A stretch of DNA of 64,000 nucleotides, from NCBI GenBank assembly GCA_950106755.1, contig OX467087.1, forward strand, positions 21,642,047 to 21,706,046, in the 5' to 3' direction. Position numbers and translations under genes: made by a program. The notes below the pieces were generated by a model. The model ran no database searches and was not told the origin of the DNA. It saw only the letters and a list, made by a program, of their open reading frames with translations. Origin of the DNA: Climacium dendroides (lineage: Eukaryota; Streptophyta; Bryopsida; Hypnales; Climaciaceae). Shown piece by piece: positions 25,002-38,032 of the stretch; the stretch's first letter is position 1, and each line of letters starts with the position of its first letter.

Positions 25002-25970
25002 CTAGTGTGTCCTATGTCGTTGCCACAATCAAATTATTTTTCTTAGTGATTTAATTTGTAAAACTTTGAAATTCAATATCTTTTATGCAAGGGCTTTCTT
25101 GTGAGGTGTGAGAGTCTGTGTTCTTGATACAAATAGAAAGTTTTATGCATATAGGAGTGCAAGGGCTTTGTTCCATGGCATTTGGATATGCTATGTAAAA
25201 GTTCAATTATTGATTTTTGAAAATAGAAGATGATTTAATTTAATTTTCAATTTTAAAATAGTTCTAAAAGCCATAACTTTTATATTATAGATCCAAACTC
25301 CATGAAATAAAGTCCATGCTCCCTTCCTTGTGGAGAGCTTTCCAATGGTACTAAGAACATAGTTGGGAGATTTATGGTTTCTTAGATCTCATTGTATCCA
25401 ACAAATAAAATAAAATAAATAAACAACCTACTATTTAAGTTATAGATTGTCCTATGTGTAGGTCAATTTTGTATATAATTAGGAAAAATTTGGAACACGC
25501 TAAAGTTTTAGAAATTGTACAACTATTTTTGAAAATTTGAAAAAATTACAATGGTACTAATACTAAATATCCCAAAAAATATACTTGAAAAAATTTAGAA
25601 AAAAGAACACATTTATACATGAATAGAAGAAATCAATCCCAAATGGGAGTATTGAAAAAGGAGGAGCAAAGTGCTAAAAGTCTTAAAATCAAAACAAACT
25701 ACCAAATTGTTCAAATTCTAAAATTAAATTATTTGACACCAAGGGTTGAATGTACCTAAAAGTATAGTAGTGTGCTACGTACCATTGCGACAACCAAAAT
25801 AAAAGTAAAATTAATTTTTTTAATTCAAAATAACTCAAAAATCCATAATTTTACCTTGTAGGTCCAAATGCCATGAAACAAACCCATGCACTTTTTTTTG
25901 CAAAGTGCTTTCCAACAATACTTAGAATGTAACTGGAAATGTATGGTCTTGTGAAATGCATGGCTTTGTG
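25002..25970 (-). mobile_element. two decayed copies of the Helitron-like family
   Basis: CTAGTGTGTCCTATGTCGTT at 25002 and a diverged version at about 25766 each lead into the family blocks: AAAATCCATAA, a poly-A/T segment, CCAAATGCCATGAAACAAA and GAGAGCTTTCCAATGGTAC. The far ends cannot be placed. Confidence 0.55.
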
Positions 25971-28900
25971 AAACTTTTTTTTTTTGAAAAATTGTAGAAA
26001 TTGAGGTCAGAAATGAATTCTACAAGTTATTTTTTCAAGAAGGTGCTCTAATTGCCCGAAAAACAAGATTGTTCATAACTTTCTCATAACAAATCCAAAT
26101 GGAATGAATTAAAGTTTGCCATGTCCATAAAAAAAATTATTTATGTAGAACAAATTCTTTTTAGTCCATAAATTTTGCTCCCAAGCTTTGATTGAAATAA
26201 ATTATATTTTTGGAAAGCTAATGTGTTTCCCTATCTTCACAAAAAGATTCAAAGAATTATAACAATTATTGAGACCATAGGAGCTTGCCCAAAATCTGTT
26301 TTGTCCCTCGAGGGGACAGTGGGACTTTAGGGATTAACTAACATTCAATGGACCCTTTTGCTCCCCCTGCATCTAGAGGCCTTTCAAAGTGTCCAGCTAA
26401 TAGAAAATGGAGCTTCAATAAACTAACCAACCAATTCCTCTAACAATTTGAATTTACCTCTCTAGGTTTCCAATAATGGAATATTTTAATTTCAATTTGT
26501 CTAAAATGGTAATTAGAGCGAGAAGGTTCTCCAATATTTTCTCTATTTGGAAATAGCGTATCCATTCTCAATGTTGATTGCTTTGTGAAATGGATACACT
26601 ATTTCCAAATGGAGAAAGTATCAATTTTTGTAACTAGCAATCACAATAAGCATCAATGTCTCAACCAATCATTCCTACCTTGGCCTTAAAAGATCACAAA
26701 CTAGAACTATAAAATTAGTAAACTTTGTATGTTCTCATTTTGTGACTATTTATTTTTAAAAATTTTATTTTTATTTTTAGAAATGAAATCATATATTCTT
26801 ATAAATTAAAATTTGTTGAGTGAAAAATTAAAATTATTATGATTTTTTAAAGAAAAAAAAGAAGAAAATTCATATCTAATCCAAAAGTAGCTCAAAAAAA
26901 TTGAACCTTTTTCCATAGCTATATATAATATAGTGTCTATCTTTCAAAGAATTCAATGCTAATTTGGATAAAGTGAAGTTATTTGGACCAAACATTGCCT
27001 AAATGCACTTTGTTTATCATTTAAAATATGGATTTTGGAGAGCTTAGGGGATAAATACCTTCTTTTACAAAATCATTACATTGAAGAGGTTATTATGAAG
27101 TTTTAGTGAAAGGATGGTTTGTTTTATTTTATATAAGACTAAGATACATGTATAACCAACTATGAGTATTAATGTGTGAAAATTAACATGTGGCATTATA
27201 AGTCAAAAAAACTTGCAATATGATACAATATTGAGGATTTTGCATAAGAAAAACAAATTTGATTATGCATATTCTATTAATTATGCATTCATACTACTAA
27301 AATCATAACTCCCTCTGTAATATCACAAATGCTATCATTAATACTAGGGGCTTGTTCTTGCTATGCTACACATTCATTGTATCACATATTAGTCAAATTT
27401 TGATATATTTGAATAGAATGTATGATAATGATTTCAATAAGTCTTTAAAATAATTATTTTAAATATTTTATAAAAATATTTTCAATCATGCATCCATAGA
27501 AATCGTATTTTCACACAATGTGATATTATAGAAATAGAGTAGCAGTTTGCAATCACTTCTATAATATCACTTTTTACGAAGGGTGATATTATAAAAATAA
27601 TATGATTGTTGCAATTAAGGTGATATTAAAGAGGATCCATAAGATGATATTATAGGAGTAGCAAATCCATTGCTTCTCTTGGCTTTACACTTCTTTGCAC
27701 TTCTATGATTTTGTGCTTTTGTGAGCTTTGAGCTTTCATGATTTCAATTTTCTATTGCTTTTCTATTTTCCAAATGATTTTGAGAAATTTATTCAATTGA
27801 AGTGATTTTGGACTCCACAACAATTAAGTTGTTCACAAAGTTTTTGAGATTTATAAGTTTTTCTTTTCAATTCATCAATTTGGATTGCCATTTTTTGTAA
27901 CAATGGAGTCAAATTTCTAATGCATTCTAATGTATGTGTATCTTTTATAGTATTTACTATTGCATATGTTTCACTCATCATTCAATAAATTTCTATTGTA
28001 CATTTCAATATATACTTACTTATAAAAAATTATACAAAGATTTTAGTCATTTTTATTTGAAGATTTATTGAAATTTTTGTTCTTCATTCTATCTAATACA
28101 TAAAAATTCTTATAAAATTCTAATGATGAATGCATAGCATAGCAAGCGCCAACCGTTGGTATTCTATTAAAAAAAATTGTACATGCTTCAAGAAAAATGT
28201 TTGAGTGAAGGTAATATTTATAGATTTATAGCAATATTAGAAGGAAAACTAATCTATGCTATTTTGCTTGGTGTTTTGTTATGTGTGCAATGTCAACTGA
28301 GATTTCCTTGACCGACAAAATGATACAGGCATGGTTGTGGTATTGTCAAAGAGTCCACAATGAGAATATATAGAGAGAGTAAGATTTGTGTTGTGTTGAT
28401 GTGCAAAGTGAACCAAGATTGATACTTTCATTTGTCTTAAGAGTGTGTGTGTTACAAAATAAATTTACTTAAAGTTAAAAAAATTTATTAGGATTTTTTT
28501 AATTTATTGTTTGAATACTTATACTATTTATCTTAAAGACTTTTTATAAACATCATTGGTAAAAAAAAAATTCCAATAAAAAGTTATGATCATAAACAAA
28601 TTCACTTTGAATCATATATTAATAAAAGAAATCATTTAAATTTATCCAAATTTTATTTTTTTGATACAATAAAATCGTTTGTACCATTTGTAGTGGAATA
28701 ACAAGCTATCCACTTGGTGATATTGAAAGGACAAAGCCCATGAGCATGCAGTGAAACCTCAAAACCTTCTACTCTATACCCTCTATTGTAGCATTATTTA
28801 AGGATGAAATTTTTTATTTTTATTTTTGAGACATGAAATCATATCTCTTATATATAATTTAAAATTTTTAGATTTCTTGGTGAACATTTCAAATTACAAT

Positions 28901-31886
28901 GATTTTTTCTTAAATGTAGGAAACTTATATAAAAGACAAAATATGTTTTAAAAATTCAAATTTTCAAAATAGAAGTATATTATAGTATAGAAAATTATAA
29001 TATAAATAATTTTTTTGTGATAGTCTACAATTTGAAAAGGGATAATTGATGCTCAACTTCAAACTCCAATATTCTTATTTCTAGGGATTTTTTAATTCTA
29101 AAAGTAGAATAGAAATTAGACTTTAGAAGCTTCCATTCATTATGTATTCTCAAAACCAAAAGAAATAATTTTGAATGTCCTCCACATTTGTGCAAATAGG
29201 TCTCGAAATAGGTGTACTTTTGAACATTGAAGATGGTTTCAAGCTCATTCTTTCGGTGAAATTTGATCACCATCAAGTACTGTACCCATAGGGTAGGATC
29301 AATGGAAAACAATTATTTTTAAGAATGCCAGGAAAAAGTAAAATGAAGAAGAGAAATTGACAAATTCAACAAAAATTAAATGACCAAGTTATTGCAAAAT
29401 AATAAAATTTCCAATATACAAGTCAACATGTCTTAAGATCCTCTATCATCAAGCAAATCTTTAATGACAAAGTTAAGCAAATTTACATTAACCCTTAATG
29501 AGGATGGAGGGTAGAGAGGTCATTTTTTTTATGAAATCTAGTGTTGTTCATGAACTCTTAAAGGGTATGGTATAACTTGAACATTGAGCTCTTACTAATC
29601 CTAACCATTTACATATTCCATATAGGTTGTTTTTCCTACCATCCAATTTGTATAAAGAGCTTGTCTTTTTCAACAACTCATTCATCTAAAAGTCTTTTGG
29701 AATTCTGAGCCAAACATGTTGGATTTTTTTAATGTAAATTTCAAAATGCAAAAGCTACTTTGAAAATTATAATTAAATATTTGGCATCAATGTGCTAACC
29801 ATGCTCTATGGTTACAGTATTCAAGTTCTCATAAATGTCCACTTTTAGTTCCTTTAAAATATTTTTAATATTTTTTATCGATTTTCTTCAAAAAAATTGT
29901 TACTTTATTTCATGAATAGCTTTTGACCTACATTTTTTTAGGTCTCAAATTTTGGTAATATGTTATTTTTAGTACATACAAATTATCCATATTTTATTTT
30001 AAAATATTTCATCCCAAAGGTCATAGTATAGTAAGTACAAATCAAAATGAATCTACTGTCTTTTGAATGCATAGTCACTTGCAAGTGACAATTCCATCTT
30101 TAAATGTTTAAATGTACCCAATTTAAATGTACTTATTATACACATGGTATCTAGTGACAAGACAAAATTTAAAAAAAAATTCCAATCCCACTTAAATCCA
30201 AATCCAAACCAACCAACCAACCAATCCTATTTCTAATTTCAAGATTGCAACTTCAGATGCAATCAATATGGAATATATTACTTTATTGCTGTATCTGTAT
30301 CCATTTTATATATTTAATATCCGTATTCATATTATGAATCCATACATGTCTTTTGTAATTGATGGCCATTGATTTTTGGCAAATCAATAGTGTGGGATTT
30401 TTGGCAAATGGATGGTATGGGAGATTCTTTTGTTTATTTCTTTCCACATTGGACAACAAGGGATTTGGGGGTTGGTTGGTTGGTAGGGGCATTCGCATCT
30501 TTTCAAGAAATAGTGAATACTAGTCAAAATGGTATTAAATTGACCATTCATTTTGCAATCACCCTTTAATTTAAAGAAATAACATAAAAATAATATTAGA
30601 ATATATAGAATTGGAATATCATATTTTTATAAATTACTTTGTATGAAATAAATTAAAAACTAGCATGAATTGATTTAATCCCTAATTGCCCCTAAAGGAC
30701 CATCATGTTTAGAGGCCCAAAATTGCTTTAAAATACTCATCTCTAAAGCAAGATCAAAATCTTCATCATTATTTATTTTTTAACAAACTTGACCTTACGA
30801 TCTTTTCGCTAATTTGTTCAAATATATTGTCTTAAAATTTTAAGGTGAATATCCCCTCCAATTGCAATTTCAATGTGCCTAAACTTCAAAATGTGGGCTT
30901 CTCTAGTCCTTCCAAAAGGTGAAGTTTTGTCTCTCAACATTTTTAGAAAAAAGCATTTATGTCCTATAACTTACGCATTTTAGTTAATAAGTTGGAAAAA
31001 GGGTTGAAAATATATATTAAAAAATTTAACCAATAAAACTTTCATCTTCATTTTTTCAAAAATTGTAAAGTGGAAGGTGTTACTAAATGAAAGATATAAT
31101 TAATATACTAATAATTTTTGGAAGAATTTTATAGTTGTTAATCTAAATGGTGAGAATTTTCAAATAAAAAATTAATATATTTTGTTTTTATTTTTAATTT
31201 AGATTTTTAAAAATTGAGAGTAAAAAACGGCTTCATATATTTTTTCTACCTTCATTGTCCACAAAATAAAACTCCTCATAGCTTTTACCTCATTATTTGG
31301 AATTCAATGGTTCAAAATTTTTTTGAATAAGTATTGGCTTATAAAATCTCAAAAAAATTATATTCTCTTAAAATATATTTTTTGTTGCCCAATTTCAAAT
31401 TGCAACCAAAAAATCCCTTCTAACTTTGCATAGTTTATTGGAATGACATTAAATAAAGCTTTACACGTAGATTATGATGAAAAGCATCCATCCTAAAAAT
31501 TCATGTAATTATTTGAAATTATGGTCAAAAGTCTAAAGTAGTAAAGTGGGCTCCTTGATCCTTTAGGAATTAATTAGTGTGGAGATAGCATTAATAAAGT
31601 TGTATACAAACAAATCAATGAGATGTTCTTCACTATCCAAAAAAATTCTTGACCATCCAAAGGATACATTTTATCCCCAAATGAATGCTCTTACAAGATT
31701 CAAAAGAGGAAGAATGTACAAAACACAAATAAATAAAACCAAAGGAAAAATAAAATTTAACGTAAGAAGATAGGCATTCCAAGCCAAATTTTCTTACTAT
31801 ACCATATAGTTGTCCACATCAATCCTATAGTTAGGTAGTGATACAATCTTTGAATGCATATCATTGAAGTAGTAATGTTTTTTATA
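25971..31886. other. AT-rich intergenic DNA, decayed repeats
   Basis: No gene recognised. Pieces resemble the TTAA-flanked families elsewhere in the window (for example a GGGACTTTAGGGATTAAC end near 26325). A pair of NAACCAACCAACC / GGTTGGTTGGTTGG runs near 30210 and 30475 lies in inverse orientation. Confidence 0.3.
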
Positions 31887-32818
31887 TTAACCACTAAAGG
31901 ACTAGCATGCGTTTTTTGGCAACATAGAAATTTTGAGCAAGTACATGTGATTAGAGATTTGCATATTTTAGGCTGAAATTTTAATAGGAGGTGGGAACGA
32001 GGAATATCTTTCATATGCACCAAATTTCATGACATTTGGAAATATGAGTCAAAAGTTATGGTTGAATATGTTATTTTTTTCCCCATGTAGGCAGTTCAAG
32101 ACTCTAAGTAGATCAGAAAAAATCACATTTTTTGAAAACAAAAATTTGAAATTGGTTTTGTAGAGTTATATGTATGAAAAGCTTTGAATCATTCCATTTT
32201 GATCAATGAAACGAAAGTTACGAGGACTTTTTGTTTGTTTCTTTACTCTAAAATAAACTTTGAAGTCCTTTATCTTACTCAATTTTTAATATTTTTTGAA
32301 AAAAATTAAATTATAGGATGTAGATTGTATACAATAACATTTCAACCATTGGGATTGGCATTTTTCAATTTCATAAATAAATTTTTATAAATTTAGTATT
32401 TTGAATCATTCTCTATTTCTTTCTACTTACTATTTTTTTCCTATATGTTGTACGATTTCCAAATGATTTGAAAATTTTCAAGCATGTAGCGAACTTATCT
32501 AGAAAAAAGAATCCAAAGAAGCACCACCATTTTGGACATTTTTTCATAGAAAAGTGAGCTTGTGAAGTGTAGCTGTCCTGTTTTTTGCAAGGCCACAAAA
32601 ATGGTTTCTATGAATTTGAATGCTTATATCTTGCAATCTATGAGGTGGAAATTTCTGAAATTCTTTCCGTGTGTTCTCAAGTTAACATACCACAAGATCC
32701 TATAATTATAGTTAGATGTGCCAAAAAAAGTTTTTTTCAAAAATTTGGTACTTGTACTAGAAATGGCAGTTTTGGAGCATTTTCGGTGAAAACATAGTGA
32801 AGGAACTTTAGTGGTTAA
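31887..32818. mobile_element. TTAA-flanked element, family TT-A copy 1
   Basis: TTAACCACTAAAG at the left and CTTTAGTGGTTAA at the right form inverted termini. TTAA at each edge fits a piggyBac-type target duplication. Internal sequence is collinear with 52232-53161 (for example AAATTTGAAATTGGTTTT, CATTCCATTTTGAT, ACAACCATTGGGATT-type blocks). It has no intact ORF. Confidence 0.7.
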
Positions 32819-33939
32819 AAATAATACAATAAGTTGCACTAATTTACAAGCATCAATTTTGTTAAATTGGTAATATTCCATAAATTTTCATTTTAATTAA
32901 TGTACCTTTAAATTTAGCTTATTGTATTGATGGATGTGCAAAATGCAAATGACATTTCATCCAAAACATTTTTCATCATTCATCAATACTTTCTACTCCT
33001 TCCTTTGACGACTTTCTAAATCACTTCATTCCCTAATTCCTTAAATACTCACTATACCACTTGGTTTGCATTTTTGATACAAAATTGATTTTTACTAGAA
33101 CAATCTAAACTTCCAGACACTACACCTCGTACTACACCAAGAAAACTCCTCTTATTTTTCATGAACATTGCACTTTGTGGACACGGTCAATATTCATCTT
33201 TTGAATAAAGTTAATGTTGTAACGTTGCTACGGACACTAAGTGCCTGATGGATGACAAAGAATCCTTCTATATAAGAGTGTAAGCTAAAAGTGCAAATGT
33301 TCATTTTTGGAATTTTATGTGAAAAATGGGAGGTCTTGCACAATAGTATGACCTCCAATAAGCAATCTTGACTTTTTTCATTCTCACCCTACCAAAAAGG
33401 ATGATTTCAATGGTAAGCAACTTGTCCTTCTAGGGTTAAAGTTGTGATGCTTTAAATTAGAAAGACTGATTTATTTTTCCATACAATTAACTTCAAAAAA
33501 ATTTCAAAAATTTCAAAAACCTATTTTAAAACGATTGTTGTGGATTGCCTTCAGTTCAAGGCTGACCCCTACTGTGGCCATGGCATTTGTTATTCTTGTT
33601 CTTAAGGTGTGACCACCCATAACCAATCAAACAAGCAACTGTGGACATGTTATGGAGCATAGTGAGGCGAAGGAAATCTTTCCATAGATGCAGAGATAGA
33701 AATGAGGGGGATTGCCGAAATTTGATAATTTTATGGCTTGAATTGAAATTTCTATGAATTTTGAAAGACAAAAGTTGCCATCCAGACCCATGTCCAATGT
33801 GTAGATTATTCCAAAACCGCTCATTTAGGAGACTTCTTGTTCACTTTGGCACTGTGAACCAAGCTGATACGTCATGAAAAGAATGGACTTGATGGTACGA
33901 AACCAAGAACTCATGTTTGGAAATTAATCCCAGTCTCTG
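32819..33939. other. AT-rich intergenic DNA
   Basis: No gene recognised. The stretch 33600-33850 resembles 59965-60175 (GAGGGGGATTGC, GAATTTTGAAAG, GACCCATG blocks), so it is a dispersed repeat of unknown class. Confidence 0.35.
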
Positions 33940-36796
33940 TTGTATTTCTGCCACCCTAATAACTCCCGATGGGGTGGCTCTACTTTACTTCCTGATGCTG
34001 ACGCTGTCAGTAGGTTTTTTTTGTTGTCGACACTCCGTTCATATTTCATAGCCTCTGGCCGACTCAGTTCACGAAGAATCTGCGGTTTGGACAATCAGGT
34101 CCTGATCACAGCATCCAAGAAGATCAGTGATCTGAACCTGCGTCAGTTAGTCACGACGAAGCGGATCAACACTTTGAAGATGCTTCCAGCCCATCTTGAA
34201 CGCTCGCATTAGTACCGACAAGTTGTCCGTGGTCCACGCCGTGAGCGCAGGGCTCCCGAGTTTGGCCTCAATTGTTGCAGCTGTGCGGTGGCGATTGGGC
34301 TGTTGTTAGGCATGCGGGGGCTTGCTCAAATTGTGTGCTTGTCGGTCAATCGGGGTTAGGACAGTTTGAGATTAATTTGGAGAGTCCGTACTAGATGTCG
34401 ATCTCTTGTCTAGGGTCAAGTCTCCGATCAATCCCCTTGTCTCCTAGCCTCATCTGCTGTGAGGAAAACATTCTCTAGTAGCAGGAGTAGTAGAACTATC
34501 CCAACGGACTCTTCATTTACAGTACGTTGATCTATGTACACCAGAGTTACTCTTCTTCTAGCTAGATCTGGGCTCCTGGCTCGGCGTCGGTTGCGATTTT
34601 GGAGTGAGGGGAGTTGGAGAGGGGGTTGCAGGTCGGGCGTTGGCGATGCAGAGGCAAGAGGCAGGCAGGGATGGAGGCCAGCCTCGAAGGCAATGGAAAT
34701 GTCGGAGCCTGACGGATTGTGACGTCTATATGCGCACTGGAGTACGCGTGCCTGGGATGACTTGCCTCTTCAATCATCCTCCAAAACGCCAACAGCTGCT
34801 GCAGATCATCCACAAGCTACTGGTGCAGTTTTTACAACATCCCCTCCTGTCTCTTTTATCGTCGCATGGTGCATTGCAGTTGGGAATGAAGACGAAGAAT
34901 CTAGCTAGCACCGAAACTTCCTTCCTCGTTTACATGATGAGAGAGTAGTAGATCTTAAGGTTGTGATGATCCAGAGGAGAAAATTTCAATTTCGTAAAGT
35001 TAGCGACTTTCCATGCTCCATTTTGACATTAACACTAGCTTGAGTAGCTTGTTGTGTAGAGAGATATGATTTATATGCGAATTACATTTCATCCATAACA
35101 CTATACGCAACTAAGCTAGGATAACCCCGGCCCCATACCCCTTCAGGTCTCCTTTGGTCAACGACAACGAGGGCGTTATAAGAGTTTACATTATGGTAAT
35201 GAAAAGGCCGGAGTTTAATTAGCGCTTAGCAAGTGGTTTGGGGGGTGCACTACAAAGGAAGTTCATGGGTGAGGAGTGACCATGAACTTCCTTTGTAGTG
35301 CACCCCTATGCAAGTGGTACTGGTTTCAATGAGTTGGTAACCTTTGGTTCGTCTCCTCTGTTAGAAAACTCTTGTAGCATACTCCCTTGCGATCATTTTA
35401 TTTCTTTCCTTGCTTGAAGGTTCACCACGTCATTTTAATCTAATTCAGCCAATTAAATTTGACAAAATTGAAGTTGTAGAGTCATGTTCCATAAGCATCT
35501 GTATAATGTCCTCGAGCCTTCTGACCCGTCGATCTCTCTCGGAATATCAGTATTACATTCGTATAATGAAATAGCAGGGACGATAAATAAGGTGTCCGAT
35601 CCAGCGCACTATTCACCTGGTGGTATCAGAATGTAGCACTGTCATTTGATCATGTGCATGTGGAGATTGTTGTGCAGCATCGTTTGGGCCTGGCCAAGCA
35701 TCCGGAGAGTCTTAGTCAGCAAGAAATCCAGGTATCCATTCTCTAGCAACAGGTATTTGATGCACTGAACATTTTCTAATACATGATCGAATTCCGAAAT
35801 CGCTAGTGCTAAAAAATCTGAAAACTAATGGGAACTTTCAACTCAGCTCATGGGTTTTGAGGTGACCATTTGAAAACTTGAGACCAAGAATCTACCTAGG
35901 TTATGACTTGATATGCTCCTCTGCGCTCCAGTTTTCTGTCGGGAAATTCCAAGCTGCTTGGGTTTCTTCAAAACTCAGGCAGTGTGCATGCCAATTCTGT
36001 GAAAGTTCTGCCATTTTAAGGAATTTGGAGTTTCTATTCGACGGAAATGCGGGTTGCTTGATGCTACTTAGCGTGAATGGGTACTACGCATGGTTGGAGT
36101 TGATTAATGTGAGTGTTCAAGATTATGTGAAAACTGACAAATGCAAGTTTGCAGCCACGCACGTGTAAATTCCAACATCCAAGTCCGAAGTCAACAATGC
36201 GTGTACCTTGTTTAGAATGCGGTCCTCGAGTGTGAGAGTATGAGACAGGCTTGCGATTTTGAAGATTGCATCAAAATTTGGTTTGGGTTATCACTTTGCT
36301 CACTGTGGGAATTCGAACCTGGTGATGGGATACTTGCCATGATGAAATGCGTCTATGAATCCTAGCCACGTTGTGCAGGTCGTCGTCACGACACACTTGG
36401 GGTCTTATTATTTATTCTTGCCAAAAATGTATCTTTTACCCCTGTGTTCTCTTTGACTTTAAAAAAAAAATACTACTGTTGTAACAACACCAGAAAGGTT
36501 TCATTTTGAATATATTTGAACCTCATTAGAGTCCAGCAAGAAGAAATAAATGGAAAACTGTGCGGATGAATACGTGACAGATGGAATTGTGGCTCAATAT
36601 GCACTTCATAGAATAAATATTGGACTCGATCTTCCTTCATTAGGAAACGACTTTGTCGCCTTTCCTACCCTTTACAATGGCGGGTTTACGTCTACATTTA
36701 TCTACCCCTGCCATCCGTTGTTTAACTTGAACTTGAACATCTGGATAAATAGCAGTGCTAAACTAAGTCTTATGTTTGTGTTTTTTTGTTGGGCAG
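33940..36796 (+). other. base-balanced region upstream of the kinase
   Basis: Composition changes sharply from the AT-rich repeats before it. The stretch holds no ORF with a recognisable domain. It probably carries the promoter and 5' UTR exon or exons of the kinase gene, given the acceptor-like TTTTTTGTTGGGCAG just before the kinase ATG. A small foldback insertion lies at 35238-35309. A short ATG-led frame at 36550-36804 runs through the acceptor and is more likely leader or intron than protein. Confidence 0.35.
35238..35309. mobile_element. 72-bp foldback insertion with 9-bp target duplication
   Basis: Two perfect 27-bp inverted arms (35242-35268 and 35280-35306; GGGGTGCACTACAAAGGAAG and onward) surround an 11-nt loop. 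The unit is flanked by direct repeats GCAAGTGGT (35229-35237, 35310-35318). A 9-bp duplication is typical of Mutator-like elements, so this may be a minimal MULE-type MITE. A small-RNA hairpin origin is an alternative. Confidence 0.75.
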
Positions 36797-38032
36797 ATGG
36801 TTGATGGCGTATTGGAACGGGATGAGCTAGCGACTCAAAGTAATCTTCCTGCCTACTTCAGTGCAGGAGACATGCACAGCCTTCACACCGGATCACCTTG
36901 CAGTTTAGATCTAAGCTCTTCTTCCTTTGCAGAATACTTTTCTGCAGTTGATGTTGTTCAAAGTGGTGGCTGCAGCAGGTTGAATTCCAGCAGTGAGCTG
37001 GAGAGTGTGATTGAGGATTCCAGAGTCCATTGGAGTGAGCTGAGCTCAAGCAATGACTCAGGTAGCACTGAGGAAAGCAACTGCGAGATCTTTGACAATG
37101 ACGCAGATGGCAATGGCGAAAGCAACCGCGAGATCTTTGAGAGTCTTCGACTACTGCCGAAGTATCAGAGATGGTTAAACTGTGCTCTTGCACCTGGTGA
37201 CATTTTATTGGGGCCCAAAATCGCAGAGGGAGGTCAGGCGGAAATTTTTGAAGCTTGTTCCAAAAGAGCGGATTTGGGCCCCTATGTTTTGAAGGTATTC
37301 AAGAAAGGTTATTCTCTGCAAGATCTAAAGCTCCAATGGCCCGACGGTCTCCTTCTCGGGGGTGAACTCACAGGGTTGTTCCAGGGTAGCATGGTATTGG
37401 AGGATGACAGGTTTGCCCTTCTGTTGACTAGGAGTGACATGGATTTGCGGAAGCTGATTGATGTCACCCTAGATAAATATCCCCTACTCGGAACCTGCAA
37501 TCCGAAATGTGCGCGCTCTAAATGCTTTGCACCACTCTTCAGTGAGGAGTTTGCAGAACAAATAACGTTCCGTATTGCTCAGCAGATGCAGTATTTGCAC
37601 TCTGTGAATATTCTCCACAGAGACCTCAAAGCATCCAACATTTTGTGCTCATATATGTTTCGGGGAGTCAATGGCATTTGTGTGGCGGATTATGAAAGCT
37701 CCATCGGGGTTGTCGGAACTGCGTTTTGGAGAGCACCTGAAATCTTGAAGCAACTTAAGGAGCGCAAGCCAGGGATTCACTTCACACGCGAGGCTGATGT
37801 ATACGGCTTCGCAATGACATGTTACGAGATTTGGACTGGACATATTCCATTCGAGGAATATAGGCCCCATGATTATGACCATGTCCTGAATGGAGCGAGA
37901 CCTACACTGCCATATCATGTTCCTTGTTGGGTGAAGGATTTGATACAGAGGTGCTGGCACCAGAATCCATCAGAGAGACCTTCCTTCTCTGCTATTATCG
38001 AAGAGTTGGAGTCACGTGCAATGGATGTCTAA
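36797..38032 (+). CDS. Raf/TKL-like protein kinase, intronless kinase domain
   Basis: The 411-residue protein has a Ser-rich, acidic N-terminal region (1-125) and a kinase domain (134-405). Visible elements are a glycine-rich loop with EGGQAEIFEA (144-153), the VLK lysine K166, HRDLKASN (274-281), the Mg-site Asp in D298-Y-E, WRAPE (311-315), the helix-F Asp D334 in READVYGF, and the late Arg R395 in ERPSF. The overall pattern is that of plant TKL/Raf-like Ser/Thr kinases, so it should transfer phosphate from ATP to protein Ser/Thr; substrates are unknown. Two oddities are DYE in place of DFG and only twelve residues between it and APE, a very short activation segment. The start is the ATG directly after a T-rich tract ending in CAG (36796), which looks like a splice acceptor. 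This suggests a 5' UTR intron or a missing upstream exon. The reading frame stays open for seven codons upstream, but those look like intron. Confidence 0.85.
   Translation: MVDGVLERDELATQSNLPAYFSAGDMHSLHTGSPCSLDLSSSSFAEYFSAVDVVQSGGCSRLNSSSELESVIEDSRVHWSELSSSNDSGSTEESNCEIFDNDADGNGESNREIFESLRLLPKYQRWLNCALAPGDILLGPKIAEGGQAEIFEACSKRADLGPYVLKVFKKGYSLQDLKLQWPDGLLLGGELTGLFQGSMVLEDDRFALLLTRSDMDLRKLIDVTLDKYPLLGTCNPKCARSKCFAPLFSEEFAEQITFRIAQQMQYLHSVNILHRDLKASNILCSYMFRGVNGICVADYESSIGVVGTAFWRAPEILKQLKERKPGIHFTREADVYGFAMTCYEIWTGHIPFEEYRPHDYDHVLNGARPTLPYHVPCWVKDLIQRCWHQNPSERPSFSAIIEELESRAMDV

Noticed and set aside
33131..33150. CACTA-like terminus (ACTACACCAAGAAAAC)
   Set aside because: Only one end is visible; no inverse terminus or duplication was found nearby.
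36550..36804. Upstream ATG frame as the first kinase exon
   Set aside because: It continues through a T-rich splice-acceptor tract and is not in the kinase frame; without a clear donor it cannot be joined with confidence.
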